Source: Microbulbifer agarilyticus
Lineage (GTDB): Bacteria; Pseudomonadota; Gammaproteobacteria; Pseudomonadales; Cellvibrionaceae
DNA length: 64,000 nt
Assembly: GCF_001999945.1 (NCBI RefSeq)
Contig: NZ_CP019650.1
Coordinates: 2,418,001 to 2,482,000 of the forward strand
Direction of reading: 5' to 3'
In this document: in pieces, positions 19,212-28,044 of the stretch
Layout of the letters: each line of letters opens with the position of its first letter
Numbering within the stretch: position 1 is the stretch's first letter
Position numbers and translations under genes: made by a program
Notes under the pieces: model-generated
What the model was told of the DNA's origin: nothing
Databases searched by the model: none
The model's input: only the letters and a program-made list of their open reading frames with translations

Positions 19212-19396
19212 AGAACCAAATCAAGGCATTGCGGGGGGACCGCAGCTGGACACAGGCGCACCTTGCCGAACTGCTCGACGTGTCACGTCAGACCATCAAC
19301 GCCATCGAAACGGGTAAATTCGACCCGAGCCTACCTCTCGCATTCAAGATTGCGCGGCTGTTTGAAAGGCCGATAGAGGAAATCTTCGAAGACTAG
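19208..19396 (+). CDS. Cro/C1-type HTH transcriptional regulator
   Basis: The 62-residue protein is a single HTH_3 domain: MKNQIKALRGDRSWTQAHLAELLDVS is helices 1-2 and VSRQTINAIETGKFDPS the recognition helix, followed by LAFKIARLFERPIEEIFED. It is one domain only, with no sensor, like YozG. It is translated from ATG overlapping the stop of the membrane protein gene. It may repress its own operon by the palindrome at 18746-18761. Downstream is a 153-bp gap to the convergent M16 peptidase gene. Confidence 0.88.
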   Translation: MKNQIKALRGDRSWTQAHLAELLDVSRQTINAIETGKFDPSLPLAFKIARLFERPIEEIFED

Positions 19397-19440
19397 CGGA
19401 TGCCGGTTAGGCGATGCCCAGCTGATAGGCGAAAGGAACA

Positions 19441-19468
19441 CGGCAGCCAGAGTGACCTCTGGCTGCCG
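19441..19468. terminator. Strong hairpin between convergent genes
   Basis: CGGCAGCCAGAG-TGAC-CTCTGGCTGCCG is a perfect 12-bp stem with a 4-base loop, in the 152-bp gap between the HTH gene and the M16 peptidase gene. There is no U tract on either side, so it may stabilise 3' ends or end transcription only weakly. Confidence 0.5.
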
Positions 19469-19548
19469 CAAAACGCGGGGAAAGTTAAAGTCTGCAAAGG
19501 CACAGATGGATACCCCTGCCCTCCCCCCGTTTTTCTCGGACATCCAGC

Positions 19549-22371
19549 TTACTGAGCACTGGCAATATCTGTAGCCATCGGCTCACCATCAACATTCAGC
19601 TCAGCGAGAGGCCCGATATTGAGAGAAGTGATGCCATCTTGGATCTTGCCTTTATCCCCCACGACCACCCAAACAAACTGCTGTGGCTTGATAATGCTGT
19701 TCGCCAACTCGTGAACTTCAGGCAGCGCGACCCCACGGACTTCATCCGCGTAGCCATCCATGTAGTTCAGCGGGCGCTCATACTTCACCATGGACGCAAC
19801 CGCACCAGCAACAGAACCGATGGTCTCAAAGCGACCAGGCAATTCATTCACCAGTTTGCTTTTCACCTTCTGCAGCTCTTCATCTTCTGCCGGGCGGTTG
19901 GCTATGTACTCGCCTAACTCCCGTTGCAACTCCTGCAGGGATTCCTTGGTTTTATCCGTTTGAACTGGCGCATAGACGAGGAAAGGTTGTTGCCCTTTAG
20001 CGCCGACTAGGAAGGAATAAGCACCATAAGCCCAATGCTTATCTTCACGCAGGTTCATATTGATACGCGCTGTGAAGTCACCACCCAGAATATCATTCAT
20101 CATGTGCATCGCTTCGCGATTCGGGACAGTTTCCGACGGCGCCAGCAAACCACCGATAATTATCGACTGCTCTGCTCCCGGCTTATCAATGATGTAGATC
20201 CGAGAAGCGCTTGGCAGATCAACCTGGGCCAGGTTCTTCTGTGGCAACGGCGCTTCTGGCTTGGCCCACTCGGCAAAGTACTTGTCCAGGTTAGCCTTGA
20301 GCACATCCGCGGTAATGTCCCCTACCACCACCAGGGTCGCATTGTCCGGACGCAGCCAGGTTTGGTGGTAATCCAGCAGATCTTCACGCACCAGAGAATT
20401 GATGGATTCCTCGGTGCCGCTACCGGTCAGCGGAATACTGTACGCATGACCCTCTCCGTACAGCAGAGGCGGCAGTACGCGAATAGCCATCTGTACCGGG
20501 CGGGTTTTTTCCTGCTGAATATTTGCCAGCCAACGCCCCCGCTTGCGATCGATTTCCTCCTCGGAAAACTGCGGGTTCATCAGAATATCTGCGTATAACT
20601 GCATGGACTCATCCAGGTTGTTACGCAAGGTATTCAGAGAGACGGTGGACGCATCCAAATCGGACCATGCTCCGATCTGCGCACCCAGCAGTTCCTGCTG
20701 TTCGGCGATCTCAAGCGCGGAGCGGCTCGTGGTGCCCTCACTCAGCATGGACATAGCATAGCTGGAGGTACCCAACTTCTTGCCCTGGTCAGCAGCATAA
20801 CCTGCGTCGAACACCAGACGCATATCAACCACCGGCACCGAGTTACGCTCAGCTAATACCACCTTAAGTCCGTTATCCATTTCGAAGGTTTGCAGCTCCG
20901 GGAATGGGACCGACGGAAAGTCACCGAGATCTGGCAGGCCGGAACGGTCGGCGCCCGTGGCAGCAGTCTCAAACTCCGGGAAAGGGAGTACTTCCAAGTT
21001 GTAGTCACCGCTTGCGAGCCAGCGCACGGCGGCTTCATGTACAGCTTCCGGAGCCAATGCCTGCTGGGCGGCAATACTGTCTAGCTCTGCATTGGGGTTA
21101 TCCCGATAAAGTTCGCCGCGCGCCAGCATCACACCCTTGCCGCTCCAGCCACCAATCTGCTCCAGATTTCGCGCCGCACTCGCATAGGTACTCATGTTAA
21201 CGCGCTTCAGTTCGGCGGCAGTCGGGCCGCTCTCGAGGAAGCTCGCCAGTTCCTCATTCACCGCACTCTCAACCTTGGCCAGATCCACACCGGGCTTCGC
21301 ATCCACGATCACCTGAAAAATAGAGGCCAACTCAAATTGGTAATGGCTCACGTAGGCATTGGTGGCAATCTGATCCTTGTAGACCAGGCGCTTGTACAGA
21401 CGGGAATTTTTACCACTACCCAGCACTTGGGCCGCTACTTCCATGGCATCGGCATCCGCATGACCCAGGTGAGCGGTATTCCAGACTTTATACAGACGTG
21501 CCTGCGCTACCCGATCGTACATTTGATCGCGGGAAGACTGGTCCCGCTTTGCGACCCACGCCTTTTTCTTCACCAGCGGCGGTCCTGCGGGAATATCACC
21601 GAAGTAATGCGCAGCCTTTTCTTTGGCCGTTTCGACATCGATGTCACCAGCGAGAACCAGAACGGTATTCGCAGCACCGTAGTACTGCTTGAACCATTCA
21701 TGCACATCTTCCAGCGTGGCCGCATTCAGGTCTTCCATGGACCCAATGGTGGTCCAGGAGTACGGGTGCCCTTCCGGGAAAATAGCCTCCTGCATCTTTT
21801 CCCAGACTTTGCCGTAGGGCTGGTTTTGCCCCTGGCGCTTTTCGTTCTGCACAACACCACGCTGCTCGTCGAGACGCTCCTGAGTAACAACACCCAGCAA
21901 GTGCCCCATACGGTCCGACTCCATCCACAGCGCCATATCAAGGGCATTGCTCGGGACGGTTTCAAAGTAATTGGTGCGGTCCAGCCAGGTAGTACCATTC
22001 ATACCAGTGGCACCGGCCTTCTCAAACGGCTTGAAATACTCATCGTTGTAGTTTTCTGAGCCGTTGAACATGAGATGCTCAAACAGGTGTGCAAAACCCG
22101 TACGGCCGGGCTTCTCATCTTTGGATCCGACGTGGTACCAGACACCCACAGCAACGATCGGTGCCTTGCGGTCTTCATGTACGATCACCCGCAGGCCATT
22201 TGGCAAGGTGAACTTTTCGTAGTCGATAGCAAGCGGAGCAACATCTGCCGCAGCCTCCGTCGGCGACGAGCTGCTGGCTGGCGCCGCTGCCACGGATTGG
22301 TCAGGCTCACCACAGGCGGTAAGCGCCAGACCCAGTGCTGCAGGCATCCATAGTGTGCGCAGTTTCTGCAT
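19549..22371 (-). CDS. M16 (pitrilysin-like) zinc metallopeptidase lipoprotein
   Basis: The 940-residue protein starts at ATG 22371 (AAGGA nearby), giving MQKLRTLWMPAALGLALTAC, a lipoprotein signal with Cys20. The N-terminal M16 half has the inverted zinc motif HLFEH (His95, Glu98 base, His99) and the third ligand candidate Glu177 in VVQNEKRQ. Two M16 halves follow, the second from about residue 490 (PFPELQTFEMDNGLKVVLAE) without the zinc motif, giving the usual active/inactive pair joined in one chain. It probably degrades peptides in the periplasm. It lies 179 bp downstream of the MacB-like permease gene on the same strand and could be linked to that exporter. Such lipoproteins also occur alone, so the link is only positional. 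Confidence 0.88.
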   Translation of the reverse strand: MQKLRTLWMPAALGLALTACGEPDQSVAAAPASSSSPTEAAADVAPLAIDYEKFTLPNGLRVIVHEDRKAPIVAVGVWYHVGSKDEKPGRTGFAHLFEHLMFNGSENYNDEYFKPFEKAGATGMNGTTWLDRTNYFETVPSNALDMALWMESDRMGHLLGVVTQERLDEQRGVVQNEKRQGQNQPYGKVWEKMQEAIFPEGHPYSWTTIGSMEDLNAATLEDVHEWFKQYYGAANTVLVLAGDIDVETAKEKAAHYFGDIPAGPPLVKKKAWVAKRDQSSRDQMYDRVAQARLYKVWNTAHLGHADADAMEVAAQVLGSGKNSRLYKRLVYKDQIATNAYVSHYQFELASIFQVIVDAKPGVDLAKVESAVNEELASFLESGPTAAELKRVNMSTYASAARNLEQIGGWSGKGVMLARGELYRDNPNAELDSIAAQQALAPEAVHEAAVRWLASGDYNLEVLPFPEFETAATGADRSGLPDLGDFPSVPFPELQTFEMDNGLKVVLAERNSVPVVDMRLVFDAGYAADQGKKLGTSSYAMSMLSEGTTSRSALEIAEQQELLGAQIGAWSDLDASTVSLNTLRNNLDESMQLYADILMNPQFSEEEIDRKRGRWLANIQQEKTRPVQMAIRVLPPLLYGEGHAYSIPLTGSGTEESINSLVREDLLDYHQTWLRPDNATLVVVGDITADVLKANLDKYFAEWAKPEAPLPQKNLAQVDLPSASRIYIIDKPGAEQSIIIGGLLAPSETVPNREAMHMMNDILGGDFTARINMNLREDKHWAYGAYSFLVGAKGQQPFLVYAPVQTDKTKESLQELQRELGEYIANRPAEDEELQKVKSKLVNELPGRFETIGSVAGAVASMVKYERPLNYMDGYADEVRGVALPEVHELANSIIKPQQFVWVVVGDKGKIQDGITSLNIGPLAELNVDGEPMATDIASAQ

Positions 22372-22550
22372 TACAATTTCCTTATTTATTGTTTTCTCGA
22401 AGCCGTTTATACCTACACCCGATGGGCGAGGCAATTTATCCATTTGAATTCATTCACGAATCGATATTCGGATCTAACCCAGCGACGAAGCGAGTGGGAA
22501 ATTGCGCCTCTCACTCCCCAGTGATAAGCGCGAAATTACCAAGTGGAGTG

Positions 22551-23831
22551 TCAATCACTTTGCAGGGCATCAATCGGGTTGAGCTGGGATGCCTTGATTG
22601 CCGGATACACGCCAAACACGAGCCCCACCAGGGCACACACGGTGAATGACAGCACGATTGCACCTATAGACCAGGACACCGGCCAGCCGGCATACAGCGC
22701 AATCACCTCCGACAGCAATACGCCAAACACAATGCCGAGCAAGCCACCAAGAATCGCGATGGTAAAGCTCTCAACCATGTACTGGATACGAATGTCCCGC
22801 TCGGTGGCACCAATCGCCCGCAACAATCCGATTTCCTTGGTGCGCTCCAGTACCGTCGCCAGCATGATGTTCATGATACCGATACCACCTACCAGCAATG
22901 AAATACCGGCAACACAAGACATGACAATATTGAAGATGACCTGAGTCTCCATTTTTTGGGCCATCAATGCAGCCGGCACAACCACAGAGTAATCCTCCAC
23001 GCCGTTGTGGCGACGCTCCATCAGGTGCGTTAGCGCTCGAGCGGCCTCCCGCGCATCCGTGCCAGACACGAGGCGAAACTTCAGTTCACTGAGCTCGGGG
23101 GCGAGAGTCTCGCGGGCAAACCGCTGGTCAGCCGTAGAAAGGGGAATAAAGATCTGATTTTGCTCGGTACCGAGTTTTACGCCTTCAAATTCTGCACCAT
23201 CGACAAAAGGTGAATCCAGTACACCCACCACTCGAAACCAGAGATGATTTACCTTGACCATTTCACCCAGTGCAGAGTGATCGGGAAACAGCTGCCCAGC
23301 GACGGACTCCCCTAGCACCGCAACTTGCGCAAGCGTCGATTCATCCTCGGGCCCAAGTAGCCGGCCGGCATTCAACTTAAAGGGGGACAGCGCAAAATTG
23401 TCGGCGCTAACGCCGCTGGCGGACGCATCACTCTTGCCATACGCACTAAACACACTATAGGTCGATAGGCTTTTCTGCGCAGCAAATGCCGATACAAAAC
23501 CGAAGGTACCCAAGGCCGCCTCGCCATCACGCAGGCTCAAACCCGAGGACTGCTTGCGCTGCTCATACAGCTCATCATCTGGCACATCTTCGGCCTGCAC
23601 GATGAGGTTGTTGAGCCCCATGGTTTCGATCATACGTAGGGCTTCGCGCTCGGCCCCCTTACCAATATTCAACATCGCTATCACGGCGCCCACACCAAAA
23701 ATCATCCCGAGCAATGTCAGCAGAGTACGTAACTTGTGCTGGCTCAATTCCGACAACGCGTCGGCAAATGTCAGCAAAACCGGTCGCCAACCATCGGGCA
23801 CCATTCCGTGCAACCTCTCAAGTAGCGCCAT
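22551..23831 (-). CDS. MacB/FtsX-type ABC transporter permease
   Basis: The 426-residue protein has the MacB layout: TM1 near residue 35-55 (LRTLLTLLGMIFGVGAVIAMLNIGKGAE), a periplasmic domain of about 200 residues, and three C-terminal TMs (GISLLVGGIGIMNIMLATVLERTKEIGLLRAIGAT through to QLNPIDALQSD). This kind of permease works with a separate ATPase and a membrane-fusion protein to push substrates from the periplasm out through an outer-membrane channel. ATG 23831 is preferred; it shares one base with the stop of the upstream adaptor gene (TGATG). No TolC-like gene is in the window. Confidence 0.9.
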   Translation of the reverse strand: MALLERLHGMVPDGWRPVLLTFADALSELSQHKLRTLLTLLGMIFGVGAVIAMLNIGKGAEREALRMIETMGLNNLIVQAEDVPDDELYEQRKQSSGLSLRDGEAALGTFGFVSAFAAQKSLSTYSVFSAYGKSDASASGVSADNFALSPFKLNAGRLLGPEDESTLAQVAVLGESVAGQLFPDHSALGEMVKVNHLWFRVVGVLDSPFVDGAEFEGVKLGTEQNQIFIPLSTADQRFARETLAPELSELKFRLVSGTDAREAARALTHLMERRHNGVEDYSVVVPAALMAQKMETQVIFNIVMSCVAGISLLVGGIGIMNIMLATVLERTKEIGLLRAIGATERDIRIQYMVESFTIAILGGLLGIVFGVLLSEVIALYAGWPVSWSIGAIVLSFTVCALVGLVFGVYPAIKASQLNPIDALQSD

Positions 23832-25075
23832 CAACCATACCCTCCCGGAACATCCACACTCCCCAGCGGGCCGGAGACCTCATAAAGGGAAATTGCCTCA
23901 CCGGCCTCCAGCCCCTCGACCACTTCGATATGGGTGGGCGTGGCATCTCCAAGCGACACTTCACGCTCGACAAACCGATCGCCCTGCCACACAAACACAT
24001 AGGCTCCTTCGGGACGATGAAAGACGCTCTGTAGCGGGATAATTACACGTAGTTCTTCCTCACGAATACGCACCTCCGCACGCACTCCGCGCCCGAGTTT
24101 GAAGATGTCCGGATATTGCTGATCGAATTCTGCTACCAATTCATAATATTTTTGTGGGTTGCCCCGCTCGATGGAACGCGGTGCCGGGCTGACACTGGTT
24201 ACCCGGGCCGGCAAACGATGCTCCGGCATGGTTTCTACCCATACCTCAACAAACTGCCCCTCCGCGAGACCCGCGGCTTCACGGTCCAACACATATAACC
24301 GGGCCTGCATCACACTCACATCCGGCAAGTCTCCGACCTTTCTTCCGGGCCAGATTTGAGAGCCAACCCGGGGTTTTTCACCCCGCCAATTTGCCTCATA
24401 CACCAGCAACCCATCATGAGGAGCAACCACCTCGAGCTTGGCCAAATCCTGATCCAATCGCTGTATTTTTTTGCTGTGCTTGCTTTCCTGCACCGACAGC
24501 ACATCCAGTTCACCGCCGGCGCGTGTCGTAAAACGTGCGTTTTTCCAACCGAGGTAGCCGAGCTTCGAATCCAGGTACTGGGCATCGAGCGCATCATCGA
24601 GTATTTCCAGCCGGGATTTCAGCAGGTCATCCTGAACCGCAAATTTCTCCGCGAACTCCTTCTCCGTACCGACCTGAGAAATATCCAGGAAAATCTCCAT
24701 TTCTTCACTATCCAGTGCGCCGCGCTTTTCACGCAGGTCTTCCTGGGCAACATTTAGATCTCCCGCACTGCGACTGCGCTCCCGCTCCATGCTGGCGCCG
24801 TCAAAGCGCAAGATAGTGTCCCCCTTAGATACACGGGTGTACTCGGGCAGCATCCATGCGATGAACTTCGGGCGACGCCCCTGGGGTGCCTGGATGGAGG
24901 CTGCCGACTTCGCTTCCAGTTCACCGTGTGCAGGGACAACAGCAGCGCTGGCCGTCATTTGAACGGTATGCAACAACGGCTGTCTGCCCCCCTCCGAACA
25001 TCCTGACAAGACGCCAAGACCAAGTAGAGCAAGCGAAATGGAAAATATCGACCGATGCTTATGAAGCATAATCAT
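23831..25075 (-). CDS. Membrane-fusion protein (HlyD/MacA type), lipoprotein, third of three
   Basis: The 414-residue protein has a lipoprotein signal ending LLGLGVLSGCSEGG. After it come a lipoyl/barrel-sandwich half (AVVPAHGELEAKSAASIQAPQGRR), a helical hairpin of about 90 residues (AGDLNVAQEDLREKRGAL onward), the second half (LEVVAPHDGLLVYEANWRGEKP), a beta-barrel segment, and a membrane-proximal end with VIIPLQSVFHRPEGAYVFVWQ. This is the fullest of the three adaptors in the operon and the most MacA-like. Its start overlaps the stop of the middle adaptor as ATGA (25072-25075). Confidence 0.9.
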   Translation of the reverse strand: MIMLHKHRSIFSISLALLGLGVLSGCSEGGRQPLLHTVQMTASAAVVPAHGELEAKSAASIQAPQGRRPKFIAWMLPEYTRVSKGDTILRFDGASMERERSRSAGDLNVAQEDLREKRGALDSEEMEIFLDISQVGTEKEFAEKFAVQDDLLKSRLEILDDALDAQYLDSKLGYLGWKNARFTTRAGGELDVLSVQESKHSKKIQRLDQDLAKLEVVAPHDGLLVYEANWRGEKPRVGSQIWPGRKVGDLPDVSVMQARLYVLDREAAGLAEGQFVEVWVETMPEHRLPARVTSVSPAPRSIERGNPQKYYELVAEFDQQYPDIFKLGRGVRAEVRIREEELRVIIPLQSVFHRPEGAYVFVWQGDRFVEREVSLGDATPTHIEVVEGLEAGEAISLYEVSGPLGSVDVPGGYG

Positions 25076-26109
25076 TCGCTGCCTCCGGGTTCTACAGCCA
25101 ACTCCTGGGTAACATCGGTCAAGTTAAGCGTTGCTGTCATACCGGGCTTTAGACTGACCTCGTCACCACCATCAATCGCAACAAGCAGGTCAATAACACG
25201 CCTGCGGTCGTTGTTGGACCTATCTCGAACAACCCGCCCAAGCTCGGCAATTCTGCCCGTCAATGTTTTGCCTTGCGCACTATCTACAACCACATCCACA
25301 GGTGCGCCCAATGCGAGGCTACTGCGGTCCACCTCGTCAGCTTGGGCCCGCAATTGCATCCGGCTTAAGTCTGATAAGAGCACTACCGGCTGGCCGAAAC
25401 GAACAGACTCACCTTGGGACGGCTTCTCACCCTGCCAATTCGGGATGTACTGCACTAGCCCCCCTATCGGCGCATGTACTTTCAGGCGATCCACCTGTTT
25501 TTGCAGCAAATCCACTTCTGCGGATAAGGTATCCACCTTACGCTCTGCGAGCGAAACTTCCAGCTTGCCAGACTTTTTGTGTAAGTCAGCCAGCGCCCGA
25601 GCCAATGCCAGGTCATTGGTGGCGATTTCAAAGTCGATTGCCGACTTCAACCGCTCATTTTTGGAAAGAGACTGGTCGATAATCGCTGCGCGCCGCTCTG
25701 CCTTGTCAAATTCTGCCCGTTTTTCCTCTACAGAGAGCACATCATCTTTTGCGGTTTGCTCTACTTTTCTTACTGTATTTTTTAACTCGCTACGAGCCTG
25801 GGCTAACTCCGATTTTTTCTCGACCAAGCGATCGCGCACTGGCTTATCATCGAATGCAACGATCAAATCCCCTTTTTCCACGTGGGTGTTTTCAGAAACC
25901 AACTGTTTGATGCTGTAGTTCCACATGCGAGAAATACTCGGTGGTGCGATCTTCACGTGGTTTTCTGCTTCGAGTTCTCCAGTAATAGAAAGTGCCGGCC
26001 TGCTGGCATCCTGAGTTACCGCCCTCTTGGGGTCGGAGCACGCAGTAAAGATAAGCGAAATCATTAGGATCAAAATCGCGCCAAGGCGGAAAGAAAAGTA
26101 ATTTTTCAT
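25072..26109 (-). CDS. Membrane-fusion protein, lipoprotein, second of three
   Basis: The 345-residue protein has a lipoprotein signal (ILMISLIFTACSDPKRAV, Cys24). The barrel-sandwich halves (SITGELEAENHVKIAPPSISR; VHAPIGGLVQYIPNWQGEKP) enclose a helical hairpin of about 110 residues rich in Lys, Glu and Ala. A beta-barrel domain ends with EVSLKPGMTATLNLTDV. The C-terminal membrane-proximal strand set of MacA seems missing, so it is shorter than the third adaptor. It shares the NW.GEKP motif with the third adaptor, so the two look like ancient duplicates. Start and stop both overlap neighbours by ATGA. Confidence 0.88.
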   Translation of the reverse strand: MKNYFSFRLGAILILMISLIFTACSDPKRAVTQDASRPALSITGELEAENHVKIAPPSISRMWNYSIKQLVSENTHVEKGDLIVAFDDKPVRDRLVEKKSELAQARSELKNTVRKVEQTAKDDVLSVEEKRAEFDKAERRAAIIDQSLSKNERLKSAIDFEIATNDLALARALADLHKKSGKLEVSLAERKVDTLSAEVDLLQKQVDRLKVHAPIGGLVQYIPNWQGEKPSQGESVRFGQPVVLLSDLSRMQLRAQADEVDRSSLALGAPVDVVVDSAQGKTLTGRIAELGRVVRDRSNNDRRRVIDLLVAIDGGDEVSLKPGMTATLNLTDVTQELAVEPGGSE

Positions 26110-27071
26110 TTACCAGAGTCCTCCAGTAACTCAACGCGCGCACCCATCCCGGGAAGCAGCTCCAACTCTGGCTGTTCCAGTAGCGAAAACTTGATTCGAT
26201 AGTAAAGTCCAACGCCCCACTCACTTCGCTTCTGAGGTTGCGTCGCAATATGATCAAGCTTGGCCGGTAACCGTAGATCGAGCCGCGAATCAAACGTGAG
26301 GATTGCCTCCTGCCCCAACCGAACTCGATCGATGTCGACTTCGTGGAGCCAGGCTTCTATATATAAATCGTTTAGTGAAGGGATCTCGGCGATTAGCCAG
26401 GTGGGTTGCGCGCTCATGCCCACAAACACCCGCTCCCCCGTCCACGGATGCTTGCCGTACAAAACTGGGCCCGCGCGCTCTGCACGCACACTCATAGACG
26501 CCAATCGCTCTTCTTCAAATGCAAGGTTTTCCAATGAGCGGTCGATGGCAATCGTTTGCTTGCGCAATGTCACGTCGCGGGTAAGACGTGCCTGTTTCAG
26601 GGCATCCTTCGCCTTGGCAACCTTGGATTCGGCCTCTTTCTTGGCGACCTGAAAGGACTCATACTCATAGCTACTGAGGAATTGTGATGGGATTGCAGCG
26701 TCGATGGCAGCCTTCTTGAGCAAAAGCACCTCGCGCTTCAGGGCATACTCACTTTCCAAAACCAATTCTGCTTGCTGGGTTTCCTGCTGCTGCAAGGTCT
26801 CCCGTGCCCGCTTGAGAGCCACCTCCTCTGCGTCGATCTTCCCCTGAATAGCAGCGCCATCAAACACCGCCACAATCTCACCCGGCTCCGCGATCTGCCC
26901 CTCCGGCATCAACCACTGTAGCTCCACCCGCCAGTCATCCGTCATCGGTGCAACGAAATGCTGCTTATCTTCCGCCCTAACCTCCCCACTAAGTAAAAGT
27001 GGCTCTGCTACTACTTTTGGGATAAGCGCAGCGACTAGCGCCAAACCAAGTAATAAACTTACTGCGCGCAT
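26106..27071 (-). CDS. Membrane-fusion protein, secreted, first of three
   Basis: The 321-residue protein starts at ATG 27071, overlapping the last 13 bases of the ATPase gene. MRAVSLLLGLALVAALIPKVVAEPLLL is a signal peptide with no lipobox cysteine, unlike the other two adaptors. It has half a barrel-sandwich (GEVRAEDKQHFVAPMTDD), a long helical hairpin (about 80-190), the second half with GPVLYGKHPWTGERVFVG, and a barrel segment LYIEAWLHEVDIDRVRLGQEAILTF. The C-terminus ends on GMGARVELLEDSGK. It is the most divergent of the three. Confidence 0.85.
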   Translation of the reverse strand: MRAVSLLLGLALVAALIPKVVAEPLLLSGEVRAEDKQHFVAPMTDDWRVELQWLMPEGQIAEPGEIVAVFDGAAIQGKIDAEEVALKRARETLQQQETQQAELVLESEYALKREVLLLKKAAIDAAIPSQFLSSYEYESFQVAKKEAESKVAKAKDALKQARLTRDVTLRKQTIAIDRSLENLAFEEERLASMSVRAERAGPVLYGKHPWTGERVFVGMSAQPTWLIAEIPSLNDLYIEAWLHEVDIDRVRLGQEAILTFDSRLDLRLPAKLDHIATQPQKRSEWGVGLYYRIKFSLLEQPELELLPGMGARVELLEDSGK

Positions 27072-27739
27072 AGTGAGTCCTCGATGACCAACCCATCACT
27101 CATACGAATGGTTCGCTGTGCATGTTCGGCAATCTCGGGCTCATGCGTAACCATGACAATAGTTTGCCCCTCACGGTGTAGCTCCTTGAGCAGGACTAGA
27201 ATTTCCTCCGAGGTACGCGTATCCAAGTTACCGGTGGGCTCATCGGCAAAGATAACTTTTGGGCGATTCACCAGCGCCCGGGCAATCGCCACTCGCTGGC
27301 GTTGGCCGCCAGACATTTCGAAAGGCTTGTGATCCAGCCGATGGCCCAATCCCACACGATCCAGCATCGTGCGCGCCCGAGATTCAGCCTCCTGCTCGGA
27401 AATATCGCTATAGCGCAAAGGCAGCATCACATTTCGCAATGCTGACAGGCGAGGCAAGAGATGAAATGTCTGGAAGATAAAACCGATATTGCGATTGCGT
27501 ATATGGGAAAGTGCCGCATCGTCATAGCTGCCTACGGCTTGCCCATCCAGCCAATATCCCCCGGACGTCTGCTGATCCAGACAACCGAGGATATTCATCA
27601 AGGTAGACTTACCCGAGCCCGAAGCCCCCATGATGGCTACAAACTCGTTTTCCGCAATTTCAAGGGATACCGATTGCAGCGCCACCACCTGAGCGTCACC
27701 ACTACCATATTCCCGACGCAACTCTGAGACTTTTATCAT
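27059..27739 (-). CDS. ABC transporter ATPase (MacB/LolD type)
   Basis: The 226-residue protein energises the exporter. Walker A is GASGSGKST near residue 36, Q-loop FIFQTFHLLP, signature MSGGQRQR (Met in place of the usual Leu), Walker B VIFADEPTGNLD, and switch His VMVTHEPEIAEH. The start MIKVSELRREYG at ATG 27739 is chosen over a farther in-frame start at 27760 because it matches the family. It opens a five-gene operon: ATPase, three adaptors, permease. The 305-bp gap before it, to the divergent EamA gene, holds the promoters. Confidence 0.93.
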   Translation of the reverse strand: MIKVSELRREYGSGDAQVVALQSVSLEIAENEFVAIMGASGSGKSTLMNILGCLDQQTSGGYWLDGQAVGSYDDAALSHIRNRNIGFIFQTFHLLPRLSALRNVMLPLRYSDISEQEAESRARTMLDRVGLGHRLDHKPFEMSGGQRQRVAIARALVNRPKVIFADEPTGNLDTRTSEEILVLLKELHREGQTIVMVTHEPEIAEHAQRTIRMSDGLVIEDSLCAQ

Positions 27740-28044
27740 TATTAAAGCGCCGCAACTCAACCTAACGATTGAGCCAAAACAAAAAATTTATTTGATTATT
27801 CGCAGACACCCGCCTTTCGCGGTATAGCAATCAAACAGTAACATTAAGACACTCTTTTATATAATTATTTTGTATTTTGCGCACAATTAAATCTATCGAT
27901 GAAACCGATACTACCTCTATACAGATATTGCCAGACTAATATCACAGGTAATCAACATACTCGGTGTAATACGCGGTAATATCGCTATCCGGGCCTTCCC
28001 AGTGGAATCGCAACACCAATAATCAGTTCATTAGTATGGGATAA
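27740..28044. other. AT-rich divergent promoter gap
   Basis: This gap separates the ABC operon (minus) from the EamA gene (plus). It is notably AT-rich, with TATATAAT at 27858-27865 as a possible -10, but I could not match a good -35 on either strand. No open frame, tRNA or clear hairpin is seen. Confidence 0.4.
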
